Of a DNA stretch of 64,000 nt, positions 1-13,400 are shown in pieces. The notes below the pieces were generated by a model. That model saw nothing but the letters and a program-made list of their open reading frames with translations. It was not told where the DNA came from and made no database searches. The position numbers and the translations under genes are program-made. The stretch is from Odontesthes bonariensis (Eukaryota > Chordata > Actinopteri > Atheriniformes > Atherinopsidae): contig NC_134519.1 of assembly GCF_027942865.1 (NCBI RefSeq), forward strand, positions 22,478,248 through 22,542,247, read 5' to 3'. Position 1 is the stretch's first letter; every line of letters begins with the position of its first letter.

Positions 1-370
1 TTAGGGTGAAAACGCGAATTTATAAGATGGGAAATTAAGATAACTAGCATGTATTAAAGCAAATGAAAATATAACAACAAAAAGTGCATCAATACAAAAG
101 CGTGGGGGGAAAAAGTGCAAAGAATTATTTCAGCAACTTAAAAACTAAAATCTAAGGTGTGCTGAGTTTTCTGAGCCACGTGACAACAATTATACATCTT
201 TGCTGGTGAAATTCAAATTAAAATAGGTTTGTTCAGCGTTTAGTTGCAAATGTTTTGACAGCCGAGTACAGACACTGGCTCAAACTTCAGGTTCTGCCTG
301 TAATTAATGTGTCTTTTGTAGGTGTTGAAGCTTTCTTTGACTGTGTTTGCTTTATACGCAGGGTACACAC

Positions 371-2486
371 TTAAGCCTGGTTTATAGTCGGCAACGCAAG
401 ACGCAACGCAAGCCCTTGCGCGGTTGCAAGCCCCCCCTTGCGTGCTTGCGTGTGTCACCTCAATTTTCGAAACTTCACGCAAGAGGCAAGCGCAAGCCAC
501 TGGCTGTGGTCGAAACCGCCTACTACTTGATCGATCTGACAGTATGCAGAGCGTTTATACACAGTGCACTTCACTCCTGCCCGAGCCGAAATCAGCTGGC
601 CTGAAAAGCTGATTTCCCTTAAGCTATAGGCTAAACTCTGTAAATATATAACTTTAGCAACATTTGAAACATTTTCAGGCGAGAAAGTAGTCGTTTAGAC
701 CCCCAATGTGTTGAAAATCTGACAAAATACCGGCTATTTACGAGAAGAAGAAGAAGCATGAATCCAGTCGAAGAGATCTATGGAAGAGAGACTTGCCAAA
801 GAGGTCCTGGCGGTGAATTTCCTTTCATCGTAATAGGCTTGTCATTGAAAAAACCCGCTACTCCACCTACTGTCCTGGCGGTGAATTGCCACGCAGCACA
901 CGCAAGCGCCGGCAAAGCTAAATGAAGCATAAACGTCTCGAGCCATTAACACAAGCGCAAGGGCAGTTAAAAGAAGTATAACTCAGCCTTTATACTTCTT
1001 TTAACTGCCCTTGCGCTTTCTTCTTGCGCGTGTGTTAATGGCTCGAGACGTTTATGCTTATTTAGCTTTGCCGGCGCTTGCGTGTGCTGCTTGGCAATTC
1101 ACCGCCAGGACAGGAGGTGGTAGATAGTGGCTTGCGTCTTTTTTTTTTTTCTTCACGTTGCGTGAAGTTTAGAAAATTGAGGTGACACACAGAAGCACGC
1201 AAGGGGGGGGGGCTTGCAACCGCGCAAGGGCTTGCGTTTCTTCTTGCGTCTGGCTTTGCCTCTTGCGTTACCGACTATAAACCAGGCTTAAAGGATAAGA
1301 CCGTTTTTTTGACATTGGGCCCTTGATTTCACATTATAACATGATGTTCTACTCACCCCTGCTTGTTGTTTGTCATTTGGAGCTGTTCCGAAGATATTCG
1401 CGAGGCGTCTGGCTGCTCTCTTGAGATATTCGGCCATGAAACGGTTTCCTATGGGCAAGCTCATACAGGCACAAACTATGCTGTTTATAATTTATTAATT
1501 ACTCTACACCAGCACTGATAACGTGGAGGTGCGTCGCTTACTTAAAAAAATCCGGGTTACTAATTTTGAATTTTAGCCGAATGAATAAATAGGCAGCAGG
1601 TCTGTGGGCTGCCTGTGGCAGTAGCACGACGATGACGTCAGTAACACCCACTTTACGACAAAAAAATCAAAATTACAATAACCCGGATTTTTTTAAGTAA
1701 GCGACGCACCTCCACGTTATCAGTTCTAGTGTAGAGTAATTAATAAATTATAAACAGCATAGTTTGTGCCTGTATGAGCTTGCCCATAGGAAACCGTTTC
1801 ATGGCCGAATATCTCAAGAGAGCAGCCAGACGCCTCGCGAATATCTTCGGAACAGCTCCAAATGACAAACAACAAGCAGGGGTGAGTAGAACATCATGCT
1901 ATAATGTGAAATCAAGGGCCCAATGTCAAAAAACCGGTCTTATCCTTTAAGGCTGAGTTATACTTCTTTTAACTGCCCTTGCGCCTTGGGCTTGTGTTAA
2001 TGGCTCGAGACGTTTATGCTTCATTTAGCTTTGCCGGCGCTTGCGTGTGCTGCGTGGCGATTCACCGCCAGGACAGTAGGTGGAGCAGCGGGTTTTTTCA
2101 ATGACAAGCCTACTATGATGAAAGGAAATTCACCGCCAGGACCTCTTCGGCAAGTCTCTCTTCTAGTGGATTCATCATAGACATCATATATTATATATAT
2201 GATGTCTATGGGATTCATGCTGCTTCTTCTTCTTCTTTGCTTTCTACCTTGGCGTTTGAAAACAGCGGTCTTTTATTAGGGGATGAAACCGGAAGATGAA
2301 CACGCCGCCGGATGTGATGTAGATAGTGGCTTGTGCTCGCGTCCAGAGTGACTACTCTATAGCTCTGCTCGGGTCTTGCGTCTTGCGTGAAGTTTAGAAA
2401 ATTGAGGTGACACACGCAAGGGGGGGCTTGCAACCGCGCAAGGGCTTGCGTTGCGTCTTGCGTTACCGACTATAAACCAGGCTTAA
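371..2486. mobile_element. Nested palindromic DNA transposon complex (Harbinger/ISL2EU-like MITE, class uncertain)
   Basis: Both outer ends read TTAAGCCTGGTTTATAGTCGG (right end as its reverse complement, ending at 2486), so the unit is bounded by terminal inverted repeats starting and ending in TTAA. The arms 371-990 and 1951-2486 are largely inverted copies of each other and share many CTTGCG/CGCAAG motifs. A third inverted copy of the right arm lies at about 960-1292, and a separate 662 bp palindrome at 1289-1950 sits in the middle. There is no transposase frame, so it is non-autonomous. The terminal motif recalls fish Harbinger/ISL2EU-type elements; that class call is from memory and tentative. 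It lies in what is probably ndufa13 intron 1. Confidence 0.8.
1289..1950. mobile_element. Inner fold-back MITE with ~270 bp near-identical arms
   Basis: Left arm from TTAAAGGATAAGACCG at 1289 and right arm ending CGGTCTTATCCTTTAA at 1950 are almost perfect inverted repeats for about 270 bases, with a spacer of about 110 bases near 1565-1680. Only a few substitutions separate the arms. It is nested inside the 371-2486 complex and carries no long frame. Confidence 0.9.
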
Positions 2487-3487
2487 CTATAATATACATA
2501 GATAAACAAATAGCTTTTCCATTAGGAAAGAATGCCATATGTGAATGTTTTTAGTTTCAGTCAGTTTCATCAGGCTGTCTAAAAACAGTAGAACTTTAAA
2601 ACTCAACAACATTAAATGTATAATCCAAACAATCCAAAACATTAGACAGGCTATGTTACGCAGTACACAGTACGACAGCAGAGAATACGTGTTCCAAATG
2701 CAGTTCAGGTGATGGCAACTCCTTTCAGATATTATGAGACTGTGACCGAAATCGAAAGAACTTTGATTTGGCCCAACAAAGCAAGCCACGATCAACACAA
2801 ATACTACCATTCAACTCACGCTATGCTCACGTATACTTGGAGAGCGGCAGGACTTTACCAACTTCTGTGCGAAGGGTCTTTAACGGTAACAATGAACTGG
2901 ATTCCAGCGTACCATCTCACAGAGACTGGATAGCTGAGGCAGTGGCTATGTTTAAATTAGAAAAGGCAGCTTTTAACATCACAGAATTAAATGTGACATG
3001 GGCAGCTGTTACTAAGTGTGATGACAACCATATTCATTTGTTTAATCTATAAATGTATTTCTGATAGGACGTGAAAAATATCTTAATGATTATTGTGGCT
3101 AATTGGCTTATGGGGAACATTTTGGTGGTGGTGGATGGAGGTCGTGTTTTGGAATAATGATGGCTAAAAGTAGTTATGTATTACTTAGTTTTTGTTGTGT
3201 ATGTGTGGTATTCTTGTTTTTTTCAATCTTCTTTTTTCTCAATACACTTCACTAAAAGTGGATTTATTCCTGAAATTCCTAAGTAATCTTAGTAAAGCAC
3301 AAGCTAGAAAACGTCTTTGTATTTCTATTTTCTGTTAGTTAACGAACATAAGATGGTTGTTGCGTTGCTGTTTCTGTAGGTTCATTTTTATGCAAAAAAT
3401 GGACTAAAGACGTGTTAAAATGTAAATCAAAATCCAGCTAACGTGGGAAAAATATTGTAGTGCTAAAATGACTTCTTTAATCAACAG
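2487..3487. other. Intronic sequence before first visible ndufa13 exon
   Basis: No exon with both splice motifs and NDUFA13-like N-terminal coding was seen. Overlapping short frames at 2709-3052 resemble no family. Confidence 0.4.
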
Positions 3488-4631
<1,144 letters not shown>

Positions 4632-4739
4632 TGGCACCATTGGGAAAGTGACCTGAGCTCCACCACCTTCCACAGCCAGAACTACGTGGTCCTGAGCCCT
4701 CGCTCGTCTCAGCTTGTAAATGTTCAATATTAAAGTATC

Positions 4740-6374
4740 CCTTTTTTTTCTGTACCTAATCTTGCCTCGTCTTTTTTGTGTGTCTCGTTTGGTTTGATTT
4801 TTATTAACATTGATTTAACCTACTTTTGTAGAGGTTAGATGTTTAGTGCTTCTATTGTACATATATCTTCAGCATCTTAAGTTTCAAAATTAGTCAGACA
4901 AAATTTGGGGGATGCTTGATAGTCTGAACTTAATAGCATTGCTTTTAAAGTTCAGATTGTGATCACTTTATAAAGTCTTTCTTGGTCTTGCACACAACAA
5001 CCTTTATTGTGCTTGTACTGGTTTTGTAATTAAACTACCAACTGAGGAAAGAGTCACCTGGAAACATTCTGCTGTTCTTATGGTCAGCAACTACCACAAT
5101 TTTAAAAATGCAAAGTACCTGAGCCCACATAGCTGATAGTAGCTGGAACGAGGTATGGAGTCCCCACCCTAAATGAGATTAAGTAGTTTGGAAAATGGGT
5201 GGATAGACGGTCATAAATGTGTGAAAAGAGGTGTGACAGAATGCATCTATAGGCGGACATTTTGTGCCCCTCGGATATCAAGTAGTTTCACTCAACCGTT
5301 TAGTTACCAAAAACACACAAATGCAGAGAATTTGACTTTAGTCTAATTTGATTTAGTATGACAGAAGTTACCCTATTTTTAATTAGTCTACCTACATGTA
5401 CTATATATATATAGAAAAACAGTCTGAATAACGTATCAACCAATAAGCATCGAAGGGCGTCCCTCCGGTTGATCCAATGTCTTTGTAGGTCGAGATGACA
5501 TGCAAAAATGGTTGTGCTGTGCACGCCGGCGAAGATTGCTTATGCCGATTTCAATACTATATGTATATATATATATATATATAGTATTGAAATCGGCATG
5601 ATAAGCAATCTTCGCCGGCGTGCACAGCACAACCATTTTTGCATGTCATCTCGACCTACAAAGACATTGGATCAACCGGAGGGACGCCCTTCGATGCTTA
5701 TTGGTTGATACGTTATTCAGACTGTTTTTCTAATCTTTAACAACCAATCACACGAGGGCGTTTCTTCTGGATGATCCAATCCACCACCAATGCCTAAAAT
5801 GGCGACGTATGATTTTAAAGGACTATGGTTTGTTTACGTTTATTTAGTATTAAATATAATGTAAAAACAAGCAGTTTCCCGTGTGATGCAAAATGGTATG
5901 CTACACCAAACCTTGATAGGAAAAATATTTACTTTTAAAAGGAAAAAAAAAGAGTTCCTGCTGCAGTTTTGTTTGCAAAACATTGTGTAACTTTGGTCTG
6001 ATCCAATAAAGGAAACTACAGTGGTTAAGTTTTAAAAACACCTGTTCTTACTATTTAGTAGACAGCATGTCTTAAAGGCATGGTTGGCAATCCTGGACAG
6101 CTAGCAAGATTTGAAAGTGGCACCTCCGCTCAGGCAGAACTAGACAAGGCATCGGTTTTTGTCCTTGGCCTAGGAGTTTGGATTGGTCAGCTTTGTCAGT
6201 CCTGCCACAGAGGTTTGATTATTTTTTTTTATCCTTTTTCTAAATACATCATGATCAGGATTGACTGACCATTTCACCCAGTATTACAAAATGTGTTTCT
6301 GAACAGGATTACCAATCACACCTTTAATGTTGGATTTGTAAAACAGATAAATTGTGAGTGATAACATGGAGGCA
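4740..6374. other. Convergent intergenic region ndufa13/cirbp
   Basis: Holds the 5413-5731 fold-back element; otherwise nothing gene-like was recognised. Confidence 0.5.
5413..5731. mobile_element. Fold-back MITE, ~150 bp arms with (TA)n centre
   Basis: The left arm starts AGAAAAACAGTCTGAATAAC at 5413. Its reverse complement ends at 5731. The arms match almost base for base and meet at a TA microsatellite near 5560-5585. A diverged relative of the arm end (caaccaatcacacgagggcg) follows at about 5740. It lies between the convergent ndufa13 and cirbp genes. Confidence 0.9.
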
Positions 6375-9170
6375 TTTCAGTCCAAAAATCTTTATTTAGA
6401 AATTCAGAATCAGTTACAGAAAAGCTTCAACCATATAAAATTTAAAAAAAAACCAAACCCAATTCCATCATCTTTCCTGTCCAATTGTCACTGACCACCA
6501 CGGACACAGAATAGATGTTTTAACATCAAGCTGCCGCGTCACATACGAGTCGAAAGGTTCCTCCGTATTGATGCTGCTTGCTGCTGTCCCACTCCTGCTG
6601 CATGTTGGACCTGAAACATATGAGCAAGACTTTACAACAAATTCATTTAAATATGGCTCAATGTTTTGAATGGATAAAAGTTTTTACCTGAACCAACATC
6701 AGTGCATGAGACTGCCATCAGTCGGCTACTTAAGCTGCGAGGAGATCCAGTAAAGCCTCAGCTGGTCAGTTCACCCTAAAGAGAGATTAATGTTAAGCCT
6801 GGAAACATGTTCATCTCAAACAAGCAAATGCATGCCATACTATTAACTCACCACATTGATAATTAAGGGTACAGAAAGGCATGATAATACAGTCTAGGTA
6901 CCATCACATCAATTAGGACTGCTGTGGGGCTTTACTGGAGCAAATTTTGAAGAGTGATGCAGTGAACAGAAGTGGACTGAGCACAATGCTACCCATGATT
7001 TAAGAGGCAAATGCTTTTAAGGCAGACTTTAGGTGGAGCACTACAATCCAGAGGAGCTTCTTAGAAACAGCCCCCTTTAGAGTCCCACTGGTCTTAAGAA
7101 TCTCAATCAGGGCGAGGCTTTGGCTTATTTGTGGTGGACATCTGAAGCAGAGGACTTAAAACAGCGACTAACTTGAAGGTATTCATGGAAACAATGAGAC
7201 TGAGTTTGAAGGATGTGAGCAAAGCAAAAGGAGATTTTTACCTCACGTGCATTGGCCTACTCTCCACATTTGAATTAGGCAAGAGAGCAGCTTTCCTCTC
7301 TGTTGAGCACTTGTTGGTAGTCGCAACACCTCACTCTCCAAGGACTTGTAGGTTTTTGAAGTTGCGGAGTTCTTGAACGTACTGAAGCATTGACATGACA
7401 CCAGCTGACATTTTACCACCATTTTCTTCTGCCACTTCAGGGACTTTTTCAAACTTCACTAGAAGTTTGACTTCAATACAACGGGAAAAACATTGCTACT
7501 AGATCTTTTGAAGAAAAAAAAAAATCCGAGTCATTGGACTAACAACAGGTTTAAAATTTAGCTCTGAACAATTTTAACAGGTAGCAAATTATAAAGTGGA
7601 CTTCATAGCATATCCCTCAATTTTAAGAAAAAGCCAATCACTAGCCCTCAGAGACATCCATTTCAAGGCTTAAGAGCAGGTGACCAGTCTCACACTGCAG
7701 TACCTGAGCCACAGCTCCCAGCTAAACTCCCCCATGCGGTCATTTTGAACAGGCAACAGAATCAGGATCATTTTCCACAATTTGTTTAATAGGCTCCATG
7801 AAGCCAAACTGACAAAGAAAAAAAAATATTGGATCATACAAACATAAAGTACAAAACTGTTCCCGGTTTAAATTTACTCTGGGTAAACGACGTTACATTT
7901 TCGATCACTTTCAACAAGATTAGTCCATTTTTACAGCACATTTAAAATGCAGATGTTGAGCAGAGCACAGAAGATACCTTGGACAGACTGTAGCATGCTG
8001 CATTTTGCAACTTCATGAACAGCCGGCCACTTCGGATGTGTAGTTCACCAGTCTGAAAGGAATTCACTCTTTTGGGAAATTGAACACAAAGGAGCTTCGG
8101 CTAAACTAAGGTTCTCTTTTAATAGCTAAAGGTCTTTAGCATTAAATCCCCCAAAGTTTAATTGTATAGCTCTTTCCTCACTCTTAACACTTGGCAGGAG
8201 GTAGGGTCAGTCAGTGACTGAGAAAGATAAAACAAAAAAGCCCCAGATACTTCAGTTTATAAAAAGCTATAGAATTCAATCAGGAAACAAAGTGCTGGAC
8301 AAATGGTCTACAGCAATGTAGTGGCTGATCAATGAAAAGCCATGTGAAGATCTGTTTGATCCCAGATTGGGAGTTGAAGTAGTCACATTACACAAAAATC
8401 TTAAGATGACTTAAATAAAGATGCCCAATTATGCAATGTAAGATTCTTGAACTGTATTTTGTAACATGGTTTGTTGAGGACCAAAACTCATGGCTACATT
8501 GTTTTGAAGATGCCAAGCTACTACAACAGAACTAAGGTCAGCAAAAAACACGTGGACATTTTTCTTGAGGGAGCATCTTTCAAATACAGCCAGCCAAGTG
8601 ATGATCTTGAATCAGGGAGATGTTTACTCGTGTGTAGCTGGAGGATAAGAAGTGGGCACACAGGTAAAGACACTGAAAGTTTCCGACACCCGAGTTTCAT
8701 TACAACCCCCCTCAACCCACAAGACAGTTTAAAATCCCTCCCATGGTCTTTGCTTAAGGTTGAGAAATGAGCATCTTTTGAGCAGGCAACCTTCAGCATT
8801 TGCTTTAGTGCTTCAATCGTTTTGCCAACTTCTTTATCAGAGTGGGAACAGGCCAGCAAAGTTTGGCAACTATATGCATCAACTTGGGCTCAGGTACAAA
8901 ACTGAGGGACAGTTCATTTGAGTCTCGAAAGGTTAGGGCTGTTCTACTAAAACCAAGGTTGAGGATGCCTGGCGAAATTATATGTATATAAAGGAACGAA
9001 GCAAGTAATTGTTTACAAATTCAACTTGTGTAGTGCTACAATATCAGAAACCGTTATAGAAGCATAATCAGTGTATATACGCACGCACACACACACGTTA
9101 GTGCCATTTAAGATATTCAAGTCACAGCCCCAACAATAGCCTACATACATCACTCAAAAGAAACTAATCA
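6375..9170 (-). other. cirbp: cirbp 3' untranslated region with candidate spliced exons
   Basis: No other open gene is visible between the cirbp stop and the AATAAA signal on the minus strand (tttatt at 6391-6396). Several stretches have good acceptor and donor pairs on the minus strand: 8052-7978 (CTTTCAG before, GTATCT after), a weaker one ending at about 7241 (GAG before GTAAAAA), 6775-6688 (CTTTAG before, CAG/GTAAAA after), and a last exon from 6610 (GTTTCAG before) to the poly(A) signal. They have no long reading frame. They look like a spliced, mostly non-coding 3' UTR or alternative terminal exons of cirbp, as reported for vertebrate CIRBP genes. This is inference from splice motifs only. 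Confidence 0.55.
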
Positions 9171-10108
9171 TTAATGCTTACCATAGCTGTCATATCCATC
9201 ACGATATGATCCAGAACGGTCGCCATATGCACCCTGTCCCCTGTAGGGGACAAAAGGGACAAATACCTTTAGTGTCAATTATTGTGCTGCATTAATCTTA
9301 AGCAAAAATTTAAAAAAAAAAAAAAAAAGGAACACATTTGTTCAAGTACGGACCTATTCTCTCTGTAGCCTCCACCACCTGAGGAGTATCCACCACTCCT
9401 GTATCCACTACCACCAAAGCTCCTGTCGCCACCACCAAAGCTCCTGTCGCCGTAGCTCCTGTCTCCATAGCCTCTGTCGTTGTAGCCACCTATCAAGCAA
9501 AGTAAAATTATTAATAAGGGGGCCGCATAAATTTTTTTTCTTCTTGTAGAAGAAAAAAAATTGACAACGTACTTTCGCCCCTGGAGAAGCCTCGCCCACC
9601 TCTTCCCCTGGATCCACTGAATCTGCCGCCTCGTGGACCGGAGAACCCTCCTCTGGAGCGCCCGCCCTTTCCTGCCTCATCCACTCTGATAGCCCGGCCA
9701 TCTAGGGTCTTCAAGAACGCACAAAAGTCGGCGATTTACTTTCGGCTTAATTTACATATGCATATAATGCATACAATTTCATGAGCTTCTGCTCAGTAAT
9801 TACCTTTCCATTCATGGCATCCAATGCGTCTTTTGCATCCTCAACGTTGTCGTATTTCACAAAGCCAAATCCACGCGATCTGCCAGTTTCTTTGTCTCTG
9901 ATAACATCGACTAATGATGAAGAAAAAAAATAAAATTAAAACATTAAACTTCACAGCTTTTTTTTATTATTAAACACTAAACCAACAGAGGTATTTGGAT
10001 TAATTTACCTTTTTCGATGGTTCCGTATTTGCCGAAGGCAGCAGCCAAAGAGTCTTCGTTGGTCTCGAAGCTCAGACCTCCAATGAACAATTTGCCCTCG
10101 TCCGACAT
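9171..10108 (-). CDS. cirbp: Cold-inducible RNA-binding protein (RRM plus RGG/GY-rich tail)
   Basis: Glycine-rich stress RNA-binding protein that binds and stabilises mRNAs in nucleus and cytoplasm. Coding exons on the minus strand: 10108-10009, 9910-9804, 9708-9573, 9489-9354, 9240-9182, all GT-AG with matching phases. The start reads [20 protein letters not shown]. One RRM occupies about residues 6-84, with RNP2 LFIGGL and RNP1 RGFGFVKY visible. Then comes an RGG-type region ([20 protein letters not shown]) and a repetitive [14 protein letters not shown] tail. Reading past the exon-5 donor at 9181 meets a stop three codons later (GKH, TAA 9173-9171), giving 182 aa against about 172 in mammals. 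Splicing to the next candidate exon (8052-7978) would end the protein with D-W-stop instead. The true C-terminus is therefore uncertain; everything upstream is secure. Confidence 0.95.
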
Positions 10109-10116
10109 TTTATGTT

Positions 10117-10450
10117 GCTAAAAAATTGCAAGGGAAAAATTGTTATATATATATAGTTATTGTCAAAACAACTCATCCACTGCATAATCTAGGACCGAAT
10201 TGCATCACATGAAGCGCGAAACTGGGTCACCATGCAGCTTACACAAAATGGCGACCGCGCGTTGCGCACTTTCGCGCAGGGTTCTTCCCCGGGTTGAAAA
10301 AGCAAACAACTCTAGCTTGCCGACTCTTACTGGTTATGATTGAAAATAGTTTAACCGATAAAAGAGACAATGAAAGCCAGACATTTGAAAGTGATAGCAT
10401 TTCGTCGACAAACGACTGCGATTTTTTTTTCTTTCGGCGCCATTTTATAG
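10117..10450 (-). promoter_or_regulatory. cirbp: cirbp promoter with TATA box, 5' UTR exon and intron
   Basis: On the minus strand a TATAAAA box lies at 10449-10443, followed by GGCGCC. Transcription would start about 30 bases on, near 10415. The 5' UTR exon would end at 10331, where CCA is followed by the donor GTAAGAG, and splice to an acceptor TTTTTTAG just before 10117, nine bases upstream of the ATG at 10108. A second promoter-like motif, AAAATGGCGACCGCGCG on the plus strand near 10245, resembles a YY1 site and could mark an alternative start. The start site itself is inferred, not seen. Confidence 0.5.
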
Positions 10451-10479
10451 CATCGACTCGTGTTTCTTTGTCTCGGTGA

Positions 10480-13400
10480 CCCACTTAGCAATGAGCTCGC
10501 AATGCGGCTCTATGGCCTACTTTCGATGATACACAAAGGGATTCAACTAAACGACAAATGCAAGATCCCTCGACTAGTTTTTTTGTTTTTTGGGGGGGCA
10601 CTTACCCAGTTCAGCTGCATAAAACCAAAAACAATTTTAACTCAGTCTTGGTCTCCTAACGACAAATTATAACATTATATAACTCGCTTTATACCAAACA
10701 ATTTTCCTAATTGAACGATATGAATTACATCTTTCATGCCTTATCAATGTATATATATACACGTACTACACCTTTTGGAAAAAAAAGTGCAACATTAAAT
10801 CGGGAAAATGCAGTTACCTGTTTTTTTTTTTTTTTGGAGAGTTGAGTAGAGTGTTGCACCGTGCCGCAATGCAGGTCGAATGAGAAAGAGGAGGAGGGGC
10901 ATTTGTCAGTTATATCTGCTGCCAACCACTTCTTCTTCTGGTGTTTAGGGGATCTTAGGTCCATACCGCCACCTTACAGTCTATGACTGCCACCTACTGT
11001 TCAGTACAAATGTAACATCAAGAAGACCTGTGAAACAATGCATCACCAGTATTTGTTACTACACTCTGATTAATTAATAAACAACAACTCAATAAGCTAC
11101 ACTGCCCTTCATCGAAAAGGGAAGATAACAATACCGAAGATGATTCAAAACAGCCACAAACCGTTCAGTTTTTACTTATGGCTGTTTGGTCTCTCCAACG
11201 AGGCCTCTAGGCCACGTGATTTCTTTTATCATTGTACATTTCCTGGTTCTGACTCATCATTTCACCTTTCCTTTTGGTTAATGGGTGATCCATTGTTGAT
11301 TATTTTGTTTCACTATTAATCATGGCTGCTTTGTGTGTCTTTCTGATCATTTCCAACTTATCCCCATTTTTTGGTTGTTTTTGGTCACCTTGATGTTTTT
11401 TGCACCATTCTAAGGCGATTTTTCCCTGTTCCCTGTTTGAAATTCGGATTATTTTATATTCTATGTCATTTTGTAGTTATTATCTCTTTGTGATTAATTT
11501 TAACAACATTTTTGGACATTGCTTTATCTCTTTGTTGTCTCTCGCTCTCTTCATGGATTTAACCAGTAGGCCTACCTATCAACATCGAATCAATAATCTG
11601 GTTTTTAACAAAGTATAAAACTTGTTTTACCCTTTTTAGTAAAATTATACCCCCTGCTGCTTGTCATAATAAATCTATAAATCTGCAAGTACGAGGTTGA
11701 GACCAGGACTGAAATATCTACTTTGGGAAAAAAGCGGAGGTCATTATGCTTGTTCACATTAAACATATCACCACTACTGGCTTCCCAATTAAAGCTAAAG
11801 TGGTCTTTTTTTGTCCATGTAGCTGTGCATCATAAATAGAAAGCATAGAGATGACTGAAATGCCATGAAGAGCTCTCTTTTAGATCAGTTTTCGTGATCA
11901 AATCATTTCCAGTTATAGAGTTATGTAAGGCAATGAGCAATAGAATAGATGTTTTTGCAATATAAAGGACAATATCTCAGATAGGTATGAACATCATACA
12001 TGTATTTTAGTTTTGTGTATGTCGTTGTCCATCAAGTTAATTAACTGGAAAATAGGAATCCAGCCTTACTTAATCTGTTTTAAAGTGTTTTGTTTGTGTG
12101 AAATAGTTTGTGAGTCGTTTATGATGAGAGCTGTGTGAGAACATGGCCCAAAGTGGATATGTAGGAAGTAAATGTGTCAGTGAAAGCAAAGACGTATGTT
12201 TTTGTTTTTTTTTAGTCATTTATTTGCTTTAACTCAAATGAGACAGTTAATACTGTTCTAAAAAACAGTCAGAATCATGACAAACTTTACTGCAGAGGGA
12301 CCTCACATTCACATTTTTTTGCTGACGAATGAGGACTAAAATATAGGCTTCACATATAAATACTATCAGAGAAAGACTGAAATATTTCAGTAATAACGCT
12401 GCAAATAATGCCCACATTTAAAGATGTGCAACTATGTGTATCACTTAATGTATTGTGCTCAAGATGTGGTAAAACAAGCATATACCAATGCGTTTATATC
12501 AGACATGAATACAGGATTATTGTACACAGTAAGAACATTTGGACTTGGAGAGACTTTGTTAGGCTGTTCAAATGCTCATGTGGAAGAGATTGCTTACGGG
12601 ATAATGGTACTCTTATGCTCAGCTATACTGGTAGTCTTTGCTTAATGACAAAGTCTGTTGTCATTAATGAATCTCTGAACACGTGCATGTTCGGTATGTT
12701 TACGCACCATCGCAAGACTCATTGCCATCTAAGGCAGATGAACGTGGAGTCTTTTGACAAGTATGTGAGATTAAAAAATGGAGTGCGAGGCAGTGCAGAT
12801 ATCATCTCAGACTATAAGGAGTAGCAGGGAAAACCTCACATTCCTGAGGAATGTCAGTGTGAAGAGTTGAATGTACAGAGGGAGGCAGGTAGCCTTTCAA
12901 TTAGACCAACACCAGCCTCTCAGACAACAACAGATCACAAGACAATAAGTTCTCATTCAGACTTGATGGTGTATCGTTTGAAGCAAGAATATACTTCATT
13001 CCTATCCTCTGATCTGTTGCATGAAGATAGGCTGCACACAGTGGGATGAGACATTGTTTGGGCCTGGCTCTTGAATTCTTGTGCAGATTTTGATTGAACT
13101 CAGCTGGAACAATAGTAATGGTAGTTTGCATTTATCAGTTCCTGAATGCAGGGGGGAAGGCTTGAGGGGTGGGGGTTGCAGGAATAGTTGATTGGTTGTT
13201 AGGAGAGAAGCTCAGAGTGACTGTAAAGCATGAGAATGGGCTTTTCAGTTTAACAATAAAACAGACGAGAGTCATCAGCCAGTTGTTGACCCTCTAAAAA
13301 AATGCATCAAAAGCTGAATAACTAGTTTTCAGCAAAGCACTTTGCATCAATGTGCAAAGTACTAAAAGTCACTACTTACTAGTGGCCTCTCTCATATGCC

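Noticed and set aside
2709-3052. Two overlapping plus-strand frames after the transposon complex
   Set aside because: No resemblance to the NDUFA13 N-terminus or another family; lie in probable intron.
5436-5708. Identical protein frames on both strands near 5.5 kb
   Set aside because: They are the two arms of the fold-back MITE read on opposite strands, not genes.
12408-12824. 138-codon frame between cirbp and midn
   Set aside because: No family motif, no clear splice or promoter context, AT-rich composition; treated as chance.
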